Source: Streptomyces platensis (GTDB lineage Bacteria; Actinomycetota; Actinomycetes; Streptomycetales; Streptomycetaceae). From it: a DNA stretch of 64,000 nt. A program made the position numbers and the translations under genes. The stretch covers positions 3,658,001 through 3,722,000 of the forward strand of contig NZ_CP023691.1 of the NCBI RefSeq assembly GCF_008704855.1, written 5' to 3'. Below the pieces are notes generated by a model, which ran no database searches, was not told where the DNA came from, and saw only the letters and a program-made list of their open reading frames with translations. This document shows positions 61,370 to 64,000 of the stretch, in pieces; position 1 is the first letter of the stretch, and every line of letters starts with the position of its first letter.

Positions 61370-61852
61370 ATGGAGATACGCCCCGTCCCCTATGACCACC
61401 CCGACGCGGTCACGCTCGATGAGCTGGTGCAGCAGGAATACGTCCGGCGCTACGGCGACGGCGACATCACCCCGCTGGACCCGGAGATGTTCACCCCTCC
61501 GCACGGCACGTATCTGATCGCCTACGACGGCGGCCGCCCCCTGGCCACCGGCGGATGGCGGCGGCAGGAGGACACCGCGGAGGGGTACGCGGTCGGCGAC
61601 GCCGAGATCAAGCGGATGTTCGTGGTCCCGGAGGCGCGCGGACGGGGGCTGGCCCGGCGGATCCTGGCCGCCCTGGAGGCCGACGCCCGGGCCGCGGGCC
61701 GCTCCCGCATGGTGCTGGAGACCGGCATCAAGCAGCCGGAGGCGCTGGAGCTGTACGCCTCGTGCGGCTATGTGCCGGTCGAGAAGTTCGGCCTGTACCG
61801 GACGTATGACGACAGCCGCTGTATGGCGAAGCCGCTGGTGACGGAGGACTGA
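61370..61852 (+). CDS. GNAT family N-acetyltransferase
   Basis: A 160-residue acetyltransferase. The acetyl-CoA motif A is IKRMFVVPEARGRGLARRIL (R-x-x-G-x-G/A), followed by ALEADARAAGRSRMVLETGI and QPEALELYASCGYVPVEKFG, the C-terminal motif. The substrate is unknown. ATG at 61370 is separated by 129 bp from the divergent xth start region. Confidence 0.88.
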   Translation: MEIRPVPYDHPDAVTLDELVQQEYVRRYGDGDITPLDPEMFTPPHGTYLIAYDGGRPLATGGWRRQEDTAEGYAVGDAEIKRMFVVPEARGRGLARRILAALEADARAAGRSRMVLETGIKQPEALELYASCGYVPVEKFGLYRTYDDSRCMAKPLVTED

Positions 61853-61914
61853 GGGAGCCGGGGCGACCTCCGCCGCGCGCGCGGGCGGCCCCGCCACCCC
61901 TGCCCGCCCCCTTG

Positions 61915-61965
61915 TTGACATGCCTCCGCCCCGCTCTCCATACTCATTCCACTAATCAACTAGCT
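61915..61965 (+). promoter_or_regulatory. Promoter and operator-like repeat ahead of the ABC transporter
   Basis: TTGACA at 61915-61920 and CATACT at 61939-61944 (18-base gap) look like a sigma-70-type promoter. ACTAATCAACTAGCT at 61951-61965 has inverted CTA/TAG half-sites, similar to operators of YtrA-type GntR regulators that control ABC transporter operons. The regulator is not next to these genes in the visible part. Confidence 0.55.
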
Positions 61966-61980
61966 AAAGGGGGGATTCGG

Positions 61981-62910
61981 GTGAGCGACCCGAGCCCATG
62001 GGCCATCGAGGCCGAAGGACTGGGGAAGAAGTACCACCGCGGCTGGGCGCTGCGGGACTGCTCCTTCCGGCTCCCGGCGGGCCACGTCTGCGCCCTCGTC
62101 GGCCCCAACGGCGCCGGCAAGAGCACCTTCCTGGGCACCGCGACCCGGCTGGTGCAGCCGACCACCGGCACCCTGAAGCTGTTCGGCGTCCCCGTCTCCG
62201 ACCCGGCCGTACTGTCCCGGGTCGCCTTCCTCGCCCAGGACAAGCCGCTCTACCCCCGCTTCACGGTGGCCGAGACGCTGCGGCTGGGCCGTGAGCTCAA
62301 CCCGCGCTGGGACCAGGCGCTGGCCGAGCGGATCGTCCGGTCCGGCAAGGTGCCGCTCAGCGCCCGTATCGGCACCCTCTCGGGCGGCCAGCGCACCCGC
62401 GTCGCCTTCGCCCTCGCCTTCGGCAAGCGGCCCGAGCTGCTGCTGCTCGACGAGCCGATGTCCGACCTCGACCCGCTCGCCCGGCACGAGCTGTCCGGGC
62501 TGCTGATGGCCGAGGCCGCCGAACACGGCACGACCGTCCTGATGTCGTCCCACATGCTCTCCGAGATCGAGGTCATGTGTGACTACCTCCTCGTCCTGGC
62601 CGAGGGCCGGCTGCGGATGGCCGGCCGGACCGACGACCTGATCCCCGCCCACCTGCTGGTGACGGGCGTCGCCGAGGGGGACGACGGGGTGCCCGGGGAA
62701 CTCCGCCGCCACCACACCGTCATCGAATCCCGGGTCACCGGGCGGCAGTTCAGCGCCCTGGTCCGCACCGGCGGCCCGTTCTCCGACAGCTGGGAGGTGC
62801 TGTCGCCGAGCATGGAGGAGGTCCTGCTGGCCTATCTGCGCGCGCCCGACGCCCCCACCCTCGTCATGGACGAGGCCGGCGCCGACGAGGCGGGGGAAGC
62901 CGCGGCATGA
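61981..62910 (+). CDS. ABC transporter ATP-binding protein
   Basis: A 309-residue ABC ATPase, first of a two-gene unit. Walker A ALVGPNGAGKSTFLGTAT, Q-loop AFLAQDKPLY, signature LSGGQRTRVAFALAFGKRPE, Walker B LLLLDEPMSDLDPLARHEL and H-loop VLMSSHMLSEIEVM are intact. A C-terminal extension of about 90 residues follows, as in the CcmA/YtrB group. GTG at 61981 has AAAGGGGGG nine bases upstream. It is likely an exporter or resistance-type transporter. Confidence 0.9.
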   Translation: MSDPSPWAIEAEGLGKKYHRGWALRDCSFRLPAGHVCALVGPNGAGKSTFLGTATRLVQPTTGTLKLFGVPVSDPAVLSRVAFLAQDKPLYPRFTVAETLRLGRELNPRWDQALAERIVRSGKVPLSARIGTLSGGQRTRVAFALAFGKRPELLLLDEPMSDLDPLARHELSGLLMAEAAEHGTTVLMSSHMLSEIEVMCDYLLVLAEGRLRMAGRTDDLIPAHLLVTGVAEGDDGVPGELRRHHTVIESRVTGRQFSALVRTGGPFSDSWEVLSPSMEEVLLAYLRAPDAPTLVMDEAGADEAGEAAA

Positions 62911-63926
62911 GCACGACCGACACGACCGGCCGGACCGCCGCGGCCGAGGGAGACGGCCCGGCCGGTACGGCCGGCGGCCGCCGCGGCCTGCTGCACGGCC
63001 TGCCCTGGCTGGTCTGGCGCCGGCACCGCGCCCTGCTGCGCACCGCCCTGCTGGTCACCGTCGCGGGCTGCGCCGCCTTCGCCTACCAGCGCATCGGCGT
63101 ACAGGACTTCCTGCACACCCACGGGACCGCGCCCGGCCTCGACGGACGACTGGTCACCTCGTTCCAGAGCAAGTACGGCGCGATGTTCGAGAGCGACATC
63201 GCGCTCATGCAGGGCCTGCCCGTCCTCATCGGCATCTTCCTCGGCGCACCGCTGGTCGCGGGCGAACAGGAGCACGGCACCGTCAAGCTGGTCACCACCC
63301 AGTCGGTGAGCCGCAGCCGCTGGATCGCCGCCACGCTCGGCCTGCCGCTCGCCGTCGCGGTGCTGTGCACCACCCTGCTGTCGGCCGTCTTCACCTGGCT
63401 GTGGACCCCGGCCCACGCGCTGATCGCCACCGGCGACTGGCTGGCGGGCGGCCCCTTCGACAGCACGGGCCCCGTCCCGGTCGCCATGACCCTGCTCCTG
63501 ACCTCCTGCGGTATCGCCCTCGGCATGCTGATCAAGCGGGTGGTGCCGGCCATGGCGGCCACCGCGGTCCTCGCCATGGTCGGCAGTGTGCTCTGGGCCG
63601 AGCAGATACGCCCCCGGCTCGGCACCCTGCGCAGCGTCAGCTACCCGTACGACTCCGACAACGGCCCCCGCCTGCCGTTCGACGCCGTACGGATGGACGA
63701 CTGGGTGTCCACCGCGGACGGCAAGCTCTACGGCTTCGGCACCTGCGTCCACAGCGACGCCGCCGAGGCCTGCCGGGCCAAGCTGGGCATCGTCAACCGG
63801 GTGACCCAGTACTTCGACTACGGGCAGCTGGCCGGCATGCAGTGGCGGGGCGCGGCGCTCCTGCTGGCGCTGACCGCCGTGGTGCTGGCGTTCGTCGTCT
63901 GGCGGACCCAACGGCGGCCGCTCTGA
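62907..63926 (+). CDS. ABC transporter permease
   Basis: A 339-residue membrane protein with about six helices: ALLRTALLVTVAGCAAFAYQ, LMQGLPVLIGIFLGAPLVAG, LGLPLAVAVLCTTLLSAVFT, VAMTLLLTSCGIALGMLIKR, AMAATAVLAMVGSVLWAEQI and LLLALTAVVLAFVVWRTQ. It has the GEQEHGTVKLVTTQSVSRSR loop typical of ABC-2-type permeases. A large outside loop lies at about 245-305 with two Cys (FGTCVHSD and EACRAK). ATG overlaps the ATPase stop by four bases. The end of the window (63927-64000) has no gene visible. Confidence 0.88.
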   Translation: MSTTDTTGRTAAAEGDGPAGTAGGRRGLLHGLPWLVWRRHRALLRTALLVTVAGCAAFAYQRIGVQDFLHTHGTAPGLDGRLVTSFQSKYGAMFESDIALMQGLPVLIGIFLGAPLVAGEQEHGTVKLVTTQSVSRSRWIAATLGLPLAVAVLCTTLLSAVFTWLWTPAHALIATGDWLAGGPFDSTGPVPVAMTLLLTSCGIALGMLIKRVVPAMAATAVLAMVGSVLWAEQIRPRLGTLRSVSYPYDSDNGPRLPFDAVRMDDWVSTADGKLYGFGTCVHSDAAEACRAKLGIVNRVTQYFDYGQLAGMQWRGAALLLALTAVVLAFVVWRTQRRPL

Positions 63927-64000
63927 ACGGGCCACCGCGCGGCGGCCCATACGGGCGGCCGACCGCGCGTCCACACCGTACGGGGCACGCCCCGGGCGGC

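Overview
The window looks like Streptomyces chromosome. It has very high GC with strong G/C at third codon positions, many GTG starts and ATGA/GTGA gene overlaps. It also carries several actinomycete hallmarks: a divergent tam/tamR pair, galTEK divergent from a sodium/sugar symporter, rpfB-rsmA-ispE, an actinobacterial protein O-mannosyltransferase, a tricorn protease, XRE/DUF397 pairs and a SARP regulator. No rRNA, tRNA or CRISPR array was seen.

Layout. 1-6.5 kb: end of a fatty acid desaturase, a TetR regulator, tam/tamR (trans-aconitate methyltransferase and its MarR regulator), an SDR, a GH42 beta-galactosidase and a NarL-type response regulator. 6.8-13.0 kb: galactose locus, with galT-galE-galK on the minus strand and a symporter plus a small membrane protein on the plus strand. 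The divergent promoter region holds a four-unit 10-bp operator-like array. A second response regulator, which lacks its phosphoacceptor Asp, closes this block. 13.6-19.9 kb: accessory four-gene operon for a polymorphic toxin (SseB-like protein, helical partner, 1602-aa WXG-RHS toxin with a HEELH metallopeptidase-like tip, putative immunity protein). 20-25.4 kb: an ABC-F ATPase and a WXG-type/membrane-protein operon. 25.7-31.3 kb: small secreted, lipo- and membrane proteins, a nucleotidyltransferase-like protein, and an XRE (DUF5753)/DUF397 pair. 31.4-37 kb: housekeeping genes ispE, rsmA, rpfB, tatD and rsmI. 37-42.7 kb: pmt, a class B penicillin-binding protein, a DMT transporter and a TIGR01777 epimerase. 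42.7-43.6 kb: a second, decayed XRE/DUF397 locus followed by a 77-bp near-perfect hairpin. 43.6-48.5 kb: a serine hydrolase, a three-gene ECF metal transporter preceded by a Nur-type box, and a VapBC-like pair. 48.6-52.5 kb: tricorn protease and a small hydrophilic protein. 52.6-57 kb: a Baeyer-Villiger monooxygenase/hydrolase/SDR operon divergent from a MerR regulator. 57-64 kb: a SARP-NB-ARC regulator, a secreted protein, exonuclease III, a GNAT acetyltransferase and a two-gene ABC transporter.

How the genes work together. The gal block imports galactose (symporter) and converts it through the Leloir enzymes, and the nearby GH42 enzyme could release galactose from galactosides. rpfB, the penicillin-binding protein and pmt act on the cell wall or exported proteins. 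The 52.6-57 kb operon reads as alcohol to ketone to ester to acid plus alcohol.

The most novel material is the toxin/immunity module, where base composition drops sharply near position 18,500. Next come the gal operator array and the predicted nickel control of the ECF transporter. All calls come from reading the sequence alone; no database search was run.
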